The notes: generated from the letters alone by a model not told the origin. Numbered from the stretch's first letter, positions 52,105 through 61,676 are shown. The stretch is 64,000 bases of DNA from Cellulomonas fulva (GCF_018531375.1 NZ_JAHBOH010000001.1:930001-994000), one strand, 5' to 3'. Made by a program: numbers and translations.

Positions 52105-53574
52105 GTGCCCGACGAGCCCCTGTCCCTGATCGCGCTGCAGAAGCGCGCGCTCGGCGTCCTCGCGTCCCTGCCGTCCGACGCCCTGGAGCTCGGCGCGGCG
52201 TTCCGCGACGCCGGTCACGAGCTCGCGCTCGTCGGCGGGCCCGTGCGGGACGCCTTCCTGGGGCGCGTCTCGTCGGACCTCGACTTCACGACGTCGGCGA
52301 CGCCCGACGAGACCGAGGCGATCCTGCGGCGGTGGGGTGACGCGCACTGGGACATGGGCCGGGAGTTCGGCACGATCGGTGCCAGGCGGTTCGGCTCCCG
52401 GCACGGGGGCGCGGACGTCGTCGTCGAGGTCACCACCTACCGGACCGACGCGTACGACCCGTCCTCCCGCAAGCCCGAGGTCGTGTTCGGCGACACGCTC
52501 GACGGCGACCTGTCGCGGCGGGACTTCACCGTGAACTCGATGGCGGTGCGGCTGCCGGAGCTCACGTTCGTCGACCCGTTCGACGGGCTCGCGGACCTGG
52601 CGCGCGGCGTGCTGCGGACGCCGGTGGACCCGCGGCAGTCCTTCGACGACGACCCGCTGCGGATGATGCGCGCCGCGCGGTTCGCCGCCCAGCTGGGCTT
52701 CCGCGTCGACGAGGCCGCGCACGCCGCGATCGTCGAGCAGGCCGAGCGCATCACGATCGTCTCCGCGGAGCGGGTGCGCGACGAGCTGACCAAGCTGCTG
52801 CTCGCGCGCCAGCCGCGGCTGGGTCTCCAGGTGCTGGTCGAGACCGGCCTGGCGGACCACGTGCTGCCCGAGCTGCCGGCGCTGCGGCTCGAGATCGACG
52901 AGCACCACCGGCACAAGGACGTGTACGAGCACTCGCTCACCGTGCTGGACAAGGCGATCGCGCTCGAGACCGGGCCGGACGGCGCGGTGCCGGGCCCGGA
53001 CCTGGTGCTGCGGCTCGCGGCGCTGCTGCACGACATCGGCAAGCCCCGCACGCGCCGGTTCGAGGACGGCGGCGGCGTCTCGTTCCACCACCACGAGGTG
53101 GTGGGCGCCAAGATGGCGGCCAAGCGGCTCAAGGAGCTGCGGTTCGACAAGGCGACCGTGCAGGCCGTGGCGCGGCTCACCGAGCTGCACCTGCGGTTCC
53201 ACGGCTACGGCGAGGGCGGCTGGACCGACTCGGCCGTGCGGCGATACGTCACCGACGCCGGGCCGCTGCTCGAGCGGCTGCACCGGCTGACCCGCTCCGA
53301 CTGCACCACGCGCAACGTCCGCAAGGCGCAGCGCCTGTCCGCGGCGTACGACGACCTCGAGGTGCGCATCGACCGCCTCCGCTCCCAGGAGGAGCTCGAC
53401 GCGATCCGGCCGGACCTGGACGGCACGCAGATCATGGCGATCCTGGACCTGAAGCCCGGCCGCGAGGTGGGCGAGGCCTACAAGCACCTGCTCGCGCTGC
53501 GGATGGAGCAGGGTCCGCTGGGGCCCGAGCGGGCCGAGGCGGAGCTGCGCGCGTGGTGGGCCGCGCGGGCCTGA
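52105..53574 (+). CDS. cca: CCA tRNA nucleotidyltransferase / poly(A) polymerase family
   Basis: 489 residues. The catalytic head has LVGGPVRDAFLG and the metal pair DLDFTT; RRDFTVNSMAV and DDPLRMMRAARFAAQLGF are the neck motifs. A C-terminal HD domain (LLHDIGKPRTRR, FHHHEVVGAKM) is as in M. tuberculosis PcnA. It adds or repairs the 3' CCA of tRNAs, relevant here because the nearby tRNA-Ile gene lacks encoded CCA. It diverges from the Nudix-murJ operon. Confidence 0.95.
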   Translation: MPDEPLSLIALQKRALGVLASLPSDALELGAAFRDAGHELALVGGPVRDAFLGRVSSDLDFTTSATPDETEAILRRWGDAHWDMGREFGTIGARRFGSRHGGADVVVEVTTYRTDAYDPSSRKPEVVFGDTLDGDLSRRDFTVNSMAVRLPELTFVDPFDGLADLARGVLRTPVDPRQSFDDDPLRMMRAARFAAQLGFRVDEAAHAAIVEQAERITIVSAERVRDELTKLLLARQPRLGLQVLVETGLADHVLPELPALRLEIDEHHRHKDVYEHSLTVLDKAIALETGPDGAVPGPDLVLRLAALLHDIGKPRTRRFEDGGGVSFHHHEVVGAKMAAKRLKELRFDKATVQAVARLTELHLRFHGYGEGGWTDSAVRRYVTDAGPLLERLHRLTRSDCTTRNVRKAQRLSAAYDDLEVRIDRLRSQEELDAIRPDLDGTQIMAILDLKPGREVGEAYKHLLALRMEQGPLGPERAEAELRAWWAARA

Positions 53575-53586
53575 GCGCCCGTCCGG

Positions 53587-54030
53587 TCAGCCCGGGCAGG
53601 TCACGCTTCCGGTGACGTGCGCCGCGTCGCTCATCTGCGTCTGGAGCCCGGACGTGCCGGCCTGGACCACGACGCCCTCGAGCTCCTCGACCGTCACGCC
53701 CGTCTCGGTGGCGGGCGCGCTCTGCGTCGAGAGGAACTCGAGCTCGTCGCCCAGCCGCACGCGGAACGTCGCCGCGCCCGCGCCGTCGACCAGGACGGCG
53801 ATCCGGCGCTCGGACGCGGTGGGCTCGTCGGAGGACAGCAGGCGGGGCTCGCCGTCGTCGCACAGCGTCGCGGCGGACGCGACCTCCACCCGCTGCTCGC
53901 CGTCCGCGCCGGTGTACGTCACGACGAGCGCGGCGGACCCCGGCTCGCCGCCGCCGCCGCAACCGGTCAGGGGGACGAGTGCGACCGCGACCAGGGGGAC
54001 GAGCCGGACGATGCGGGATCGGGTGCGCAC
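53587..54030 (-). CDS. Small putative lipoprotein
   Basis: 147 residues from GTG. A basic start and hydrophobic core end in the lipobox LTGC (Cys about 24), then GGGGEPGS. The mature part is beta-rich with two further Cys (TLCDD and VTCPG) that may form a disulfide. The family is not recognised. TAACGT about 15 bp upstream could be a -10 element. It meets cca tail-to-tail. Confidence 0.78.
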   Translation of the reverse strand: MRTRSRIVRLVPLVAVALVPLTGCGGGGEPGSAALVVTYTGADGEQRVEVASAATLCDDGEPRLLSSDEPTASERRIAVLVDGAGAATFRVRLGDELEFLSTQSAPATETGVTVEELEGVVVQAGTSGLQTQMSDAAHVTGSVTCPG

Positions 54031-54113
54031 GACGGCACGTTAGCGGAGGAACCGGCCCATCCGGGCCCGTCGTCCGCGGTGACGCGTGTCGCTTCTGTCG
54101 ATGAAACCGCAGG

Positions 54114-55454
54114 TCAGGACGCCGACGGAGGAGCCGTGGCGGGAGCCGGCCCGGGCACCGGGGTCGCCTCGGGGTGTCGTCGGGCCGCCGCCCCGTACGT
54201 CACCGCGCCCACGACGTAGCCCGCGGTGAGCACCGCGAAGACGCCGCGCGACCAGCCGGTGTCCGGCAGCGCGGTGGCCGCCAGCGCGGCCGCGCCCACG
54301 AACGCCGCGTTGTAGAGCACGTCGTACAGCGCGAACGCGCGGCCCCGGTACGCGTCGGCCGTGTCCCGCTGGACGATGGTGTCGACCGCGATCTTGGTGC
54401 CCTGCGCCGCGAGGCCCAGCACCGCGGCGGCGGCCAGCAGCGGCCCGCGCTCGTACGTCACGGCCAGGACCGCCTGGCTGACGGCGCCGAGGCTCAGGCA
54501 CAGCACGATCCAGCCGTGCACGCCGGTGCGCGGGCTGACCGTCGGCGTGAGCACCACGGCAGCGGCGAAGCCCACGGCGGTCGCGGCGAGCACGGTCGCG
54601 AACGTCGCGAGCCCCTCGCGTGCGTCCTGCGGGTCCGCGAGCAGGTTGCGCGAGATGAGGATGCTGGCGATGAACACGACCCCGTAGAGGAACCGCGTGT
54701 ACGCCATCATCCCCAGCGCGCGGGCGGGCGTGCCGCGCGCCACCAGGTAGCGCGCGCCCTCGACGAGCCCGCGCGCGAGCGTGCCGAGCTCGGCGCGCAG
54801 CTCGGCCGCGTCGGACCGCTCGTCCGGCCCCAGCCGGTCCCTGCCCAGGCGCGCCGCCAGCGCGGACGCCGCCGCCATCGTGGCGGCGGCGAGGACGAGC
54901 GCGGACGCGTCCCGCACGCGCCCGGCCGGCAGCACCCAACCGAGCACGAACCCGACCGCGCCGCCCACCCCCGCGGCGGCCGTGCCGAGCGTCGGGACCA
55001 GGGAGTTCGCGGTCAGCAGCAGCGGGCCGCCGACCACCTGCGGCAGCGACGCGGACAGCGCCGAGAGCAGGAAGCGGTTGACCGAGAGCGCGACGAGCGC
55101 GAGCACGTAGACCGCCGGTCCGACGCCCGCGGTCACCATGAGCAGCGCGATCGTCAGCGTGAGCGCGACGCGCACAAGGTTCCCGACGAGCAGCACCTGC
55201 CGCCGGCGCCAGCGGTCGAGCAGCACACCCGCCCACGGCCCGACGATCGTGAACGGCAGCAGCAGCACCGCGAACGCCGCCGCGACCCCGCCCGCCGTGC
55301 TCGCGTTCTCCGGGGAGAAGAAGAACAGGGTCGCGAGCCCGACCTGGAACATGCCGTCCGCGCACTGGCTCACCAGCCGCACGCTGAACAGCCTGCGGAA
55401 GTCCCGCAGCGGCCACAGCGCCCGAAGGTCGGCGATCACCTGCACGCGCGCCAT
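54114..55454 (-). CDS. Major facilitator superfamily transporter
   Basis: 446 residues with about 12 transmembrane helices. The conserved loop between helices 2 and 3 is GPWAGVLLDRWRRRQVLLVGN, the MFS motif A. The first segment FRRLFSVRLVSQCADGMFQVGLATLFFF resembles MFS_1 drug and macrolide exporters. The substrate is unknown. The ATG lies directly after GGGAGG, so a GTG three codons later may be the true start. Confidence 0.87.
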   Translation of the reverse strand: MARVQVIADLRALWPLRDFRRLFSVRLVSQCADGMFQVGLATLFFFSPENASTAGGVAAAFAVLLLPFTIVGPWAGVLLDRWRRRQVLLVGNLVRVALTLTIALLMVTAGVGPAVYVLALVALSVNRFLLSALSASLPQVVGGPLLLTANSLVPTLGTAAAGVGGAVGFVLGWVLPAGRVRDASALVLAAATMAAASALAARLGRDRLGPDERSDAAELRAELGTLARGLVEGARYLVARGTPARALGMMAYTRFLYGVVFIASILISRNLLADPQDAREGLATFATVLAATAVGFAAAVVLTPTVSPRTGVHGWIVLCLSLGAVSQAVLAVTYERGPLLAAAAVLGLAAQGTKIAVDTIVQRDTADAYRGRAFALYDVLYNAAFVGAAALAATALPDTGWSRGVFAVLTAGYVVGAVTYGAAARRHPEATPVPGPAPATAPPSAS

Positions 55455-55564
55455 CCTCCCACCCGCTCCCACCGGCACCCGCCCGCCTGCCGCCTGGGAG
55501 CGCGAGTCGGACGGCGGTGGAGGTGCACGCTGCTGGGGGATGGACGGCCCGCTCTGACCCTTGT

Positions 55565-55603
55565 GGGTGGAGAAGATCCCGCTGGGGGCGACCTTCTCCA
55601 CCC
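55565..55603 (+). repeat. 39-bp inverted repeat, left copy
   Basis: It starts GGGTGGAGAA and ends TTCTCCACCC, so it is itself a hairpin. It matches the complement of the right copy at 35 of 39 positions and lies 8 bp past the stop of the bracketed gene. Confidence 0.85.
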
Positions 55604-55610
55604 ATAAGCG

Positions 55611-56579
55611 TCAGGGGCAGGCCGAGCAGCGGGTCGTGGGGCCTGGCCAGCCGCCCGCTCGGAGGGCGGTCGCCACCTGGGCCGCCGTGGCGCAGGGGGT
55701 GACGGCCACGTGGTGCCAGCGGTAGCGCAGGGTTCTCTCGCTCGTCGCCAGCAGGACGGCGTTGTCGCGCCAGACGTCGGCGTCGGTCGCGCCGAACGGG
55801 TGCGCCAGCCGGCCGTCGAGCTCGACGCGCACCCGCCACGCCGAGTAGACCCGGTCCGCGCGGATCCACCGTCCGTCGACGCGTTCCCAGCGCTGCGCGG
55901 CGCCCGTCGGCAGCCCGTGCGCCCGCTCGACGTCCCGCCGGTAGCGGTGCTCGAGCGGCGACTCCACGCCGTCCGCCACCTCGCCGAGCAGCTCGACGAG
56001 CAGCGCTCGGCCGCGCATCCGCGCACGTCGGCCGGCACGGAGCAGCAGGTCGTCAGGGTGCAGTCCCGCACGGACGGCGTCGCACAGCAGTCCGACGAGG
56101 TCGTCCACCCGGCCGCAGGACGCCGCCAGACCGAGCACTGCCTCGGCCGGCTCGACGCTGGGCAGCCGTCCGCCCGTCCACGGCATCGACCTGCGGCGGT
56201 GCACGACGAGGCCCGGCCGGGGCGTGACGGTCCTGTGGTGCGGGACCGTCAGCGTGATGAGCGGCCCCGGCCCGCGCAGGATGCCGTGGTGGTACGCGGC
56301 CGACTCGTGCGAGAGCGCCGCCCCCGGTCCCGCGTAGAGCAGCGCGGCGCGGGCTCGTTGCCGCCAGCTCGTCGGACCCGACTGCAGCACGACCACCCCG
56401 CGGAACGCGCGTTGCCAGTCGCCCGCCGCGACCCGACGGGACACCGCCGACCGTCCGTAGCCCCACTCCGCCAGCTGCGCGCCTGTGACGACGCCGTCCT
56501 GACGCACGACGAGCGCGCGGGCCGCGGGCGCCAGCCGGCGCACCGCAGGCAGGCTCTCGACCCGCGCTCGTCCGTCCAC
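55611..56579 (-). CDS. AbiEi-like / DUF559-type protein
   Basis: 322 residues. The N-terminal part (about 1-90) resembles the AbiEi antitoxin winged-helix region (VVRQDGVVTGAQLAEWGYGRSAVSRRVAAGDWQRAFRGV). The C-terminal part (about 240-300) has YSAWRVRVELDGRLAHP and WRDNAVLLATSERTLRYRW, matching the E-x-DG and R-D-N pattern of DUF559/Vsr-like PD-(D/E)XK domains. Such genes are common and multi-copy in actinobacteria; no toxin partner is adjacent. GTG after GGTGAGGGC is chosen; the frame runs further up into the right repeat. Confidence 0.8.
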   Translation of the reverse strand: MDGRARVESLPAVRRLAPAARALVVRQDGVVTGAQLAEWGYGRSAVSRRVAAGDWQRAFRGVVVLQSGPTSWRQRARAALLYAGPGAALSHESAAYHHGILRGPGPLITLTVPHHRTVTPRPGLVVHRRRSMPWTGGRLPSVEPAEAVLGLAASCGRVDDLVGLLCDAVRAGLHPDDLLLRAGRRARMRGRALLVELLGEVADGVESPLEHRYRRDVERAHGLPTGAAQRWERVDGRWIRADRVYSAWRVRVELDGRLAHPFGATDADVWRDNAVLLATSERTLRYRWHHVAVTPCATAAQVATALRAGGWPGPTTRCSACP

Positions 56580-56651
56580 GCCCTCACCCTGCCCGCGCAC
56601 CGCCCCGGCCCGGGGCCGGCCGTCCACAGAGAGCCCGCTCGTCGAGACAAC

Positions 56652-56690
56652 GGGTGGAGAAGGTTGCACCCAGCGGGAGGTTCTCCACCC
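56652..56690 (-). repeat. 39-bp inverted repeat, right copy
   Basis: Inverted relative to the left copy, with 10-bp perfect terminal arms. It lies upstream of the bracketed gene. Confidence 0.85.
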
Positions 56691-56726
56691 ACACCGTGAG
56701 ATGCCGGATGCGGGGCGCAGACAGCG

Positions 56727-56760
56727 CGAGCGCCCGGACGCGGGTGCGTCCGGGCGCTCG
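56727..56760 (-). terminator. Terminator after ino1
   Basis: A perfect 15-bp stem (CGAGCGCCCGGACGC) with a GGGT loop lies 20 bp past the ino1 stop. Confidence 0.75.
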
Positions 56761-56780
56761 TCGCGCGGGGGAGGCTGGGG

Positions 56781-57872
56781 TCAGCGCTCGTTCTCGCCGG
56801 CGATGAAGGCCTCGAGCTGCGCCCGGCCCTTCGTGTCCTCCATCTGGACCGGCGGCGACTTCATGAAGTACGTCGACGCGGACAGGATGGGGCCGCCGAT
56901 GCCGCGGTCCTTGGCGATCTTCGCGGCGCGCAGGGCGTCGATGATGATGCCGGCCGAGTTGGGGGAGTCCCAGACCTCGAGCTTGTACTCGAGGTTCAGG
57001 GGGACCTCACCGAACGCGCGGCCCTCGAGGCGGACGTACGCCCACTTGCGGTCGTCGAGCCACGCCACGTAGTCCGACGGACCGATGTGGACGTTGCGGT
57101 CCTCCTTCTTGCCGCCGAGCGGGCCCTCGAGGTTCGAGGTCACGGCCTGCGTCTTGGAGATCTTCTTGGACTCCAGGCGCTCGCGCTCGAGCATGTTCTT
57201 GAAGTCCATGTTGCCGCCGACGTTGAGCTGGTACGTGCGGTCCAGCACGACGCCGCGGTCCTCGAACAGCTTCGCGAGCACGCGGTGCGTGATGGTCGCG
57301 CCGACCTGCGACTTGATGTCGTCGCCGACGATCGGGACACCGGCGGCCTCGAACTTCGCGGCCCACTCGGGGTCGGAGGCGATGAACACGGGCAGCGCGT
57401 TCACGAAGGCGACGCCGGCCTCGATCGCGCAGGTCGCGTAGAACTTCGCCGCGGCCTCGGAGCCGACGGGCAGGTAGCAGATCAGGACGTCGACCTGCTG
57501 CTCACGCAGGGTGGCGACGATGTCGACCGGCTCGGCGTCCGACTCCTCGATGGTCTGGGAGTAGTACTTGCCCAGGCCGTCGAGCGTGTGGCCGCGCTGC
57601 ACGGTCACGCCGAGCGGCGGGACGTCGGCGATCTTGATGGTGTTGTTCTCCGACGCGACGATCGCCTCGGACAGGTCGAAGCCGACCTTCTTGGCGTCGA
57701 CGTCGAACGCGGCGACGAACTCGATGTCCTTGACGTGGTAGTCGCCGAACTGGACGTGCATGAGGCCGGGGACGGTCCCATTCGGGTCCGCGTCGGCGTA
57801 GTAGTGGACGCCCTGGACGAGCGACGCGGCGCAGTTGCCGACGCCGACGATGGCGACGCGGATGGAAGTCAT
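56781..57872 (-). CDS. ino1: myo-Inositol-1-phosphate synthase
   Basis: 363 residues. It converts glucose-6-phosphate to inositol-1-phosphate, the first step to phosphatidylinositol and mycothiol. [20 protein letters not shown] binds [34 protein letters not shown] and [12 protein letters not shown] are family motifs with active-site Lys residues. AAGGAGCG precedes the ATG. The ATG overlaps the PadR stop. Mycobacteria have the same ino1-PadR-ponA order. Confidence 0.96.
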   Translation of the reverse strand: MTSIRVAIVGVGNCAASLVQGVHYYADADPNGTVPGLMHVQFGDYHVKDIEFVAAFDVDAKKVGFDLSEAIVASENNTIKIADVPPLGVTVQRGHTLDGLGKYYSQTIEESDAEPVDIVATLREQQVDVLICYLPVGSEAAAKFYATCAIEAGVAFVNALPVFIASDPEWAAKFEAAGVPIVGDDIKSQVGATITHRVLAKLFEDRGVVLDRTYQLNVGGNMDFKNMLERERLESKKISKTQAVTSNLEGPLGGKKEDRNVHIGPSDYVAWLDDRKWAYVRLEGRAFGEVPLNLEYKLEVWDSPNSAGIIIDALRAAKIAKDRGIGGPILSASTYFMKSPPVQMEDTKGRAQLEAFIAGENER

Positions 57873-58519
57873 CCTCGCTCCTTCTCGGTGGATCTGGCCG
57901 GACCGGCGAGCTCGCCGTCGGCGGTGGACGCGGCGCCGGCCGGCTGGCCGGACGTCGCGGGACGTGCGCGGCGGACGCCACGCTCGTTGTCGATGAGCCC
58001 GTCGAGCCAACGGACCTCGCGCTCGGCCTGCTCGAGGCCGTGCCGCTGGAGCTCGAGCGTGTACTCGTCCATGCGCTCGCGGGTGCGAGAGACGGACTGC
58101 CGGATCGTCTCGAGACGCTCGGTCAGGCGCGTGCGCCGACCCTCGAGGATCCGCAGGCGGGTCTCCGCGTCGGTCTGCGCGAAGAACGCGAACCGCACGT
58201 CGAAGTTCTCGTCCTCCCAGGCCGCCGGGCCCGACGAGGCGAGGACCGACTGCAGGTGCTCCTTGCCGTCGGCCGTCAGCTGGTAGACGATCCGGGCCCT
58301 CTTGCTGCCGACCGCGAGCGGGTCGGCGGAGGACTCGGTGCCGACGATCCAGCCGCGCGCCACGAGCGACTTCAGGCACGGGTACAGCGACCCGTACGAG
58401 AGCGCCCGGAACGACCCGAGGACCAGGTTGAGCCGCTTGCGCAGCTCGTACCCGTGCATCGGCGACTCGTGGAGCAGACCGAGGATGGCCGGCTCGAGCA
58501 CGTCGGAACGTCCCCGCAT
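57869..58519 (-). CDS. PadR family regulator cotranscribed with ino1
   Basis: 216 residues. The winged helix (about 5-95) starts [25 protein letters not shown] and includes [20 protein letters not shown] long coiled-coil C-terminal arm (about 120-190; [21 protein letters not shown]) is the PadR-s1/Vir_act_alpha_C type. AGGAGGTG is a strong ribosome-binding site. The 4-bp overlap with ino1 suggests it regulates this operon. Confidence 0.93.
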   Translation of the reverse strand: MRGRSDVLEPAILGLLHESPMHGYELRKRLNLVLGSFRALSYGSLYPCLKSLVARGWIVGTESSADPLAVGSKRARIVYQLTADGKEHLQSVLASSGPAAWEDENFDVRFAFFAQTDAETRLRILEGRRTRLTERLETIRQSVSRTRERMDEYTLELQRHGLEQAEREVRWLDGLIDNERGVRRARPATSGQPAGAASTADGELAGPARSTEKERG

Positions 58520-58593
58520 GCTCACCCCACCTCCTCTAGGCTGGACCCGCTCCACGGATCATCGGTTGCGACACCTGCTGCTGATACGTACCT

Positions 58594-58618
58594 GCGATGT
58601 ATCAACTCGATACATCGC
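58594..58618. promoter_or_regulatory. Perfect inverted repeat, probable PadR operator
   Basis: GCGATGTATC-AACTC-GATACATCGC has exact 10-bp arms, 75 bp before the PadR start; a GATACGTA half-site lies 8 bp to the left. It is an AT-rich island in GC-rich DNA. PadR proteins bind such TGTATC/GATACA dyads (family knowledge); autoregulation is inferred. Confidence 0.65.
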
Positions 58619-58818
58619 GGCTCACAGTAGGCGCGCACCCTCGTCGTGCACAAGTCACGTGCCCGACGTCACGTGTTCACCCGCGCCCGGCGGGCACCGG
58701 TGCGAGACCCACGCCACAGCGCTCGTGCCGGATCGTGCGCACGCGGTGTGCCCGTGACCGGCCGTTCGGCGGCGCGGTGCCGATCGTGTGAAGGGCCGGG
58801 GGCGGTCCGCTGTTCCCC

Positions 58819-58847
58819 CGACCTCGCACGACGAGGTCGCGCATACT
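58819..58847 (+). promoter_or_regulatory. Candidate ponA promoter with inverted repeat
   Basis: CGACCTCG and CGAGGTCG (8-bp arms, 5-bp spacer) are followed at once by CATACT, a possible -10. The 442-bp PadR-ponA spacer otherwise shows no gene. Confidence 0.35.
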
Positions 58848-58961
58848 GGTCGGCGCGGTCGCCATGCCCGTCGACGGACCGTCGACGCAGGCCGGAGCCG
58901 CTCGTCGTCGCCGGCCCCCTCCGGTGGCGACGCGCCCTGTCGTCGTCAGGAAGGCAACACG

Positions 58962-61433
58962 TTGGCCGGCTCCTCCCGCGCGACCGCCCCGCGGTCGCGC
59001 CGCAGCGCGCCTCGTGGCTCCCGCGCCCGATCCGCCCGGACCCCGCAGAAGAAGAAGTTCTTCGACTACCCGCGGACCGGGTACCACGGGCTGCACCGGT
59101 GGCTCCCCTCGTGGCGCGTCGTGCTCGGCACCGTCCTCGGCGTCGGCTTCCTCGGCCTCGGCGCCGTCGTCGCGGCCTACGCGACGATCGACCTCCCCGA
59201 CCCCGGCGCCGACACGCGGGCTCAGACGTCGACCGTGTACTACGCGGACGGCAAGGCCGTGATGGGGACCTACGCCGTGCAGAAGCGCGAGCTCGTCGAC
59301 TTCGCCGACCTGCCGGACTACGTCGGCAACTCCGTCGTCGCGGCGGAGGACCGCACGTTCTGGGACAACTCCGGGATCTCCGTCCCGAGCATGGCGCGCG
59401 CCTTCGTCAACAACGTGCGCGGCGGCTCGACGCAGGGTGGGTCGACGCTGACGCAGCAGTACGTCGAGCGGTACTACGTGGACCAGACGACGACCGACTA
59501 CGTGGGCAAGTTCAAGGAGGCGCTGCTCGCGCTCAAGGTCTCCAAGGAGCAGGACAAGAAGGAGATCCTGGGGAACTACCTCAACACGATCTACTTCGGC
59601 CGCGACTCCTACGGGATCCAGGCCGCGGCGCAGGCCTACTTCGACGTGGACGCCGCCGACCTGACCGTCTCGCAGGCAGCGCTGATCGCGGGCATCATCC
59701 CCTCGCCCAACAACTGGGACCCGGCCGTCAGCCCCGAGAAGGCGGAGGCCCGCTGGGACATCGTCATCCAGTCGATGCTCGAGGAGGGGTTCATCACCCA
59801 GGCCGAGCACGACGAGGCCGAGTTCCCCGCCACGGTCACGTACGAGCGCTCGACGAAGTACGAGGGCGAGCAGGGATACCTGCTGAAGATGGTGGAGGAC
59901 GAGCTCGCCCAGGAGCCGATCGGGATCGACAAGGAGGACCTCGACCGCGGCGGCTACACGATCGTCACCACGATCCAGAAGCCCGTCCAGCAGCGGCTCG
60001 TCGACTCCGTCCACGACCTGTGGGCCGGCGACCTCACCGACGGGGAGAAGCCGAAGTCGGACAACCTCAAGGTCGCGGCCGCCTCGGTGGACCCGGCCAA
60101 CGGCGGCATCGTCGCGCTGTACGGGGGCAAGGACTTCCTGACCGACCAGGTCAACTGGGCCACGTACGGCAACGGGATCCAGGCCGGGTCGACGTTCAAG
60201 CCGTTCACGCTGGTCGCGGCGCTCGAGGACGGCGTGAGCCTCGACACGACCTTCCCCGCGTACTCACCGATGAAGATCGACGGCTGGGGTGACGAGGACG
60301 ACGAGGTCACCAACTTCGGCGGCGCGTCGTACGGCTCGCTGGACCTCGTGGACGCGACCGCGGACTCGGTCAACACCGTGTACGCGCAGCTCAACCTGCA
60401 GATCGGCCCGGAGCGGACGGCCGAGGTGGCCAACCAGGCCGGCATCACGACGCCGGTGGACCAGTACCCCTCGAACGTGCTGGGCGCGAACCCGGTCCAC
60501 CCGCTCGACATGGCGGACGCCTACGCGACGTTCGCCGCGCAGGGGGTGCACCACGACGCGCACATCGTCGCCCGGGTGCTCAACCCCGACGACACGGTCA
60601 ACTTCGAGACCGACGGCGACCCCGACCGCGTCTTCGAGGCGGACGTCATGGCGGACGCCACGTACGCGATGACGCAGGTCGTCGAGCGCGGCTCGGGTGA
60701 GCCCTACGTGAAGCCCCTCGACGTCCCGATCGCCGGCAAGACCGGCACGTCGACCGGCAACCTGTCGGCGTGGTTCGTCGGGTACACCCCGACGATCGCG
60801 ACCGCGGTCGCCCTCAGCCAGGTGGGCGAGGACGGGGTCTCGCAGGAGACCATCACGCCGTTCGGGCCGAGCGGGTACGGCGGCACGCTCAGCGAGGTCA
60901 CCGGTGGGTCGATCCCCGCGAACCTCTGGGCCGCCTACATGGACGAGGTCCTGGACATGAAGCAGTTCGCGAAGGTCCGGGACTTCCCCGAGCGGACCGA
61001 GGACGAGCCGACGTCGCGTCCGACGACCGCGCCCTCCCCGACGGCGACGCCGACGCAGGAGCCGACGATCGAGGCGACCGAGCCCACGAGCGTGCGGGTG
61101 CCGTCCGGGCTCGCCGGGATGCGGGAGGCGGACGCGATCGCGGCGCTCAAGGCGGTGGGGCTCGAACCGGTCATCGTCAAGCAGTCCGACCCCGAGGTCA
61201 GCGTGGGCCGGGTGATCGCGGCAGACCCGCGCGCCGGCACCGAGGTGCCCGCCGGCTCGTCGGTCACGCTGATCGTCTCGTCGGGCCCCGAGCCCACGCA
61301 GGAGCCGACGCCGGACAAGAAGCCGACGAAGTCGCCGACGGCGACGCCGCCGCCGGACGACGGAACCGGTGGGGAGGACCCGCCGGACGACGGCTCGCAG
61401 GACGGCGGCTCGCAGCGCGACGACGGCGCGTGA
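58962..61433 (+). CDS. ponA: Class A penicillin-binding protein with PASTA domain
   Basis: 823 residues from a TTG start 7 bp after AGGAAGG. Basic cytosolic N-terminus, transmembrane helix (about 55-78), glycosyltransferase family 51 (about 95-275; VVAAEDRTFWDNSGI with the catalytic Glu, and GGSTLTQQYVERYY), then the transpeptidase with SxxK (GSTFKPF), SxN (DSVNTVYA) and KTG (AGKTGTSTG). A C-terminal PASTA module (about 711-776) and a Pro/Thr/Asp tail follow. It polymerises and cross-links peptidoglycan. It corresponds to mycobacterial ponA1, which also lies upstream of rpsF. Confidence 0.94.
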   Translation: MAGSSRATAPRSRRSAPRGSRARSARTPQKKKFFDYPRTGYHGLHRWLPSWRVVLGTVLGVGFLGLGAVVAAYATIDLPDPGADTRAQTSTVYYADGKAVMGTYAVQKRELVDFADLPDYVGNSVVAAEDRTFWDNSGISVPSMARAFVNNVRGGSTQGGSTLTQQYVERYYVDQTTTDYVGKFKEALLALKVSKEQDKKEILGNYLNTIYFGRDSYGIQAAAQAYFDVDAADLTVSQAALIAGIIPSPNNWDPAVSPEKAEARWDIVIQSMLEEGFITQAEHDEAEFPATVTYERSTKYEGEQGYLLKMVEDELAQEPIGIDKEDLDRGGYTIVTTIQKPVQQRLVDSVHDLWAGDLTDGEKPKSDNLKVAAASVDPANGGIVALYGGKDFLTDQVNWATYGNGIQAGSTFKPFTLVAALEDGVSLDTTFPAYSPMKIDGWGDEDDEVTNFGGASYGSLDLVDATADSVNTVYAQLNLQIGPERTAEVANQAGITTPVDQYPSNVLGANPVHPLDMADAYATFAAQGVHHDAHIVARVLNPDDTVNFETDGDPDRVFEADVMADATYAMTQVVERGSGEPYVKPLDVPIAGKTGTSTGNLSAWFVGYTPTIATAVALSQVGEDGVSQETITPFGPSGYGGTLSEVTGGSIPANLWAAYMDEVLDMKQFAKVRDFPERTEDEPTSRPTTAPSPTATPTQEPTIEATEPTSVRVPSGLAGMREADAIAALKAVGLEPVIVKQSDPEVSVGRVIAADPRAGTEVPAGSSVTLIVSSGPEPTQEPTPDKKPTKSPTATPPPDDGTGGEDPPDDGSQDGGSQRDDGA

Positions 61434-61524
61434 GCGGCAGGACGAGCGGTACCCGACCCGGGCCGCTCGTCCACAGATTCGAGCACGAGCCCGATTTCCT
61501 CCGGCCGCGGGACGGCCGGTAGGC

Positions 61525-61653
61525 TAGAACACTGCTGTGCCCACGTTCACCCCCGCAGATCGGCGGGTGGCGCGGGAGCGGCGGGCGGCCCACGGGCGGC
61601 TCGTCGTGCAGCGGACGCATGAGAGAACCCTCCTGTCACGGAACGACCGTGAC
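61525..61653 (+). promoter_or_regulatory. rpsF promoter and structured leader
   Basis: TAGAAC (61525-61530) is a likely -10, giving a leader of about 140 nt. Near its end GTCACGG and CCGTGAC (61635-61641, 61647-61653) form a hairpin with an AACGA loop, 12 bp before the ribosome-binding site. It could be a ribosomal-protein autoregulatory element (inference). Confidence 0.4.
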
Positions 61654-61676
61654 CGCCGAGACCAGAGGAGGTGGGT

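Noticed and set aside
49024..53487. A 1487-residue minus-strand frame
   Set aside because: Only its last 807 residues form the DUF6049 protein. The rest is antisense to cca and crosses the Nudix gene in another frame.
55611..56579. Complete type IV toxin-antitoxin locus
   Set aside because: Only an AbiEi-like N-terminal region is seen; no AbiEii-type nucleotidyltransferase toxin lies next to it.
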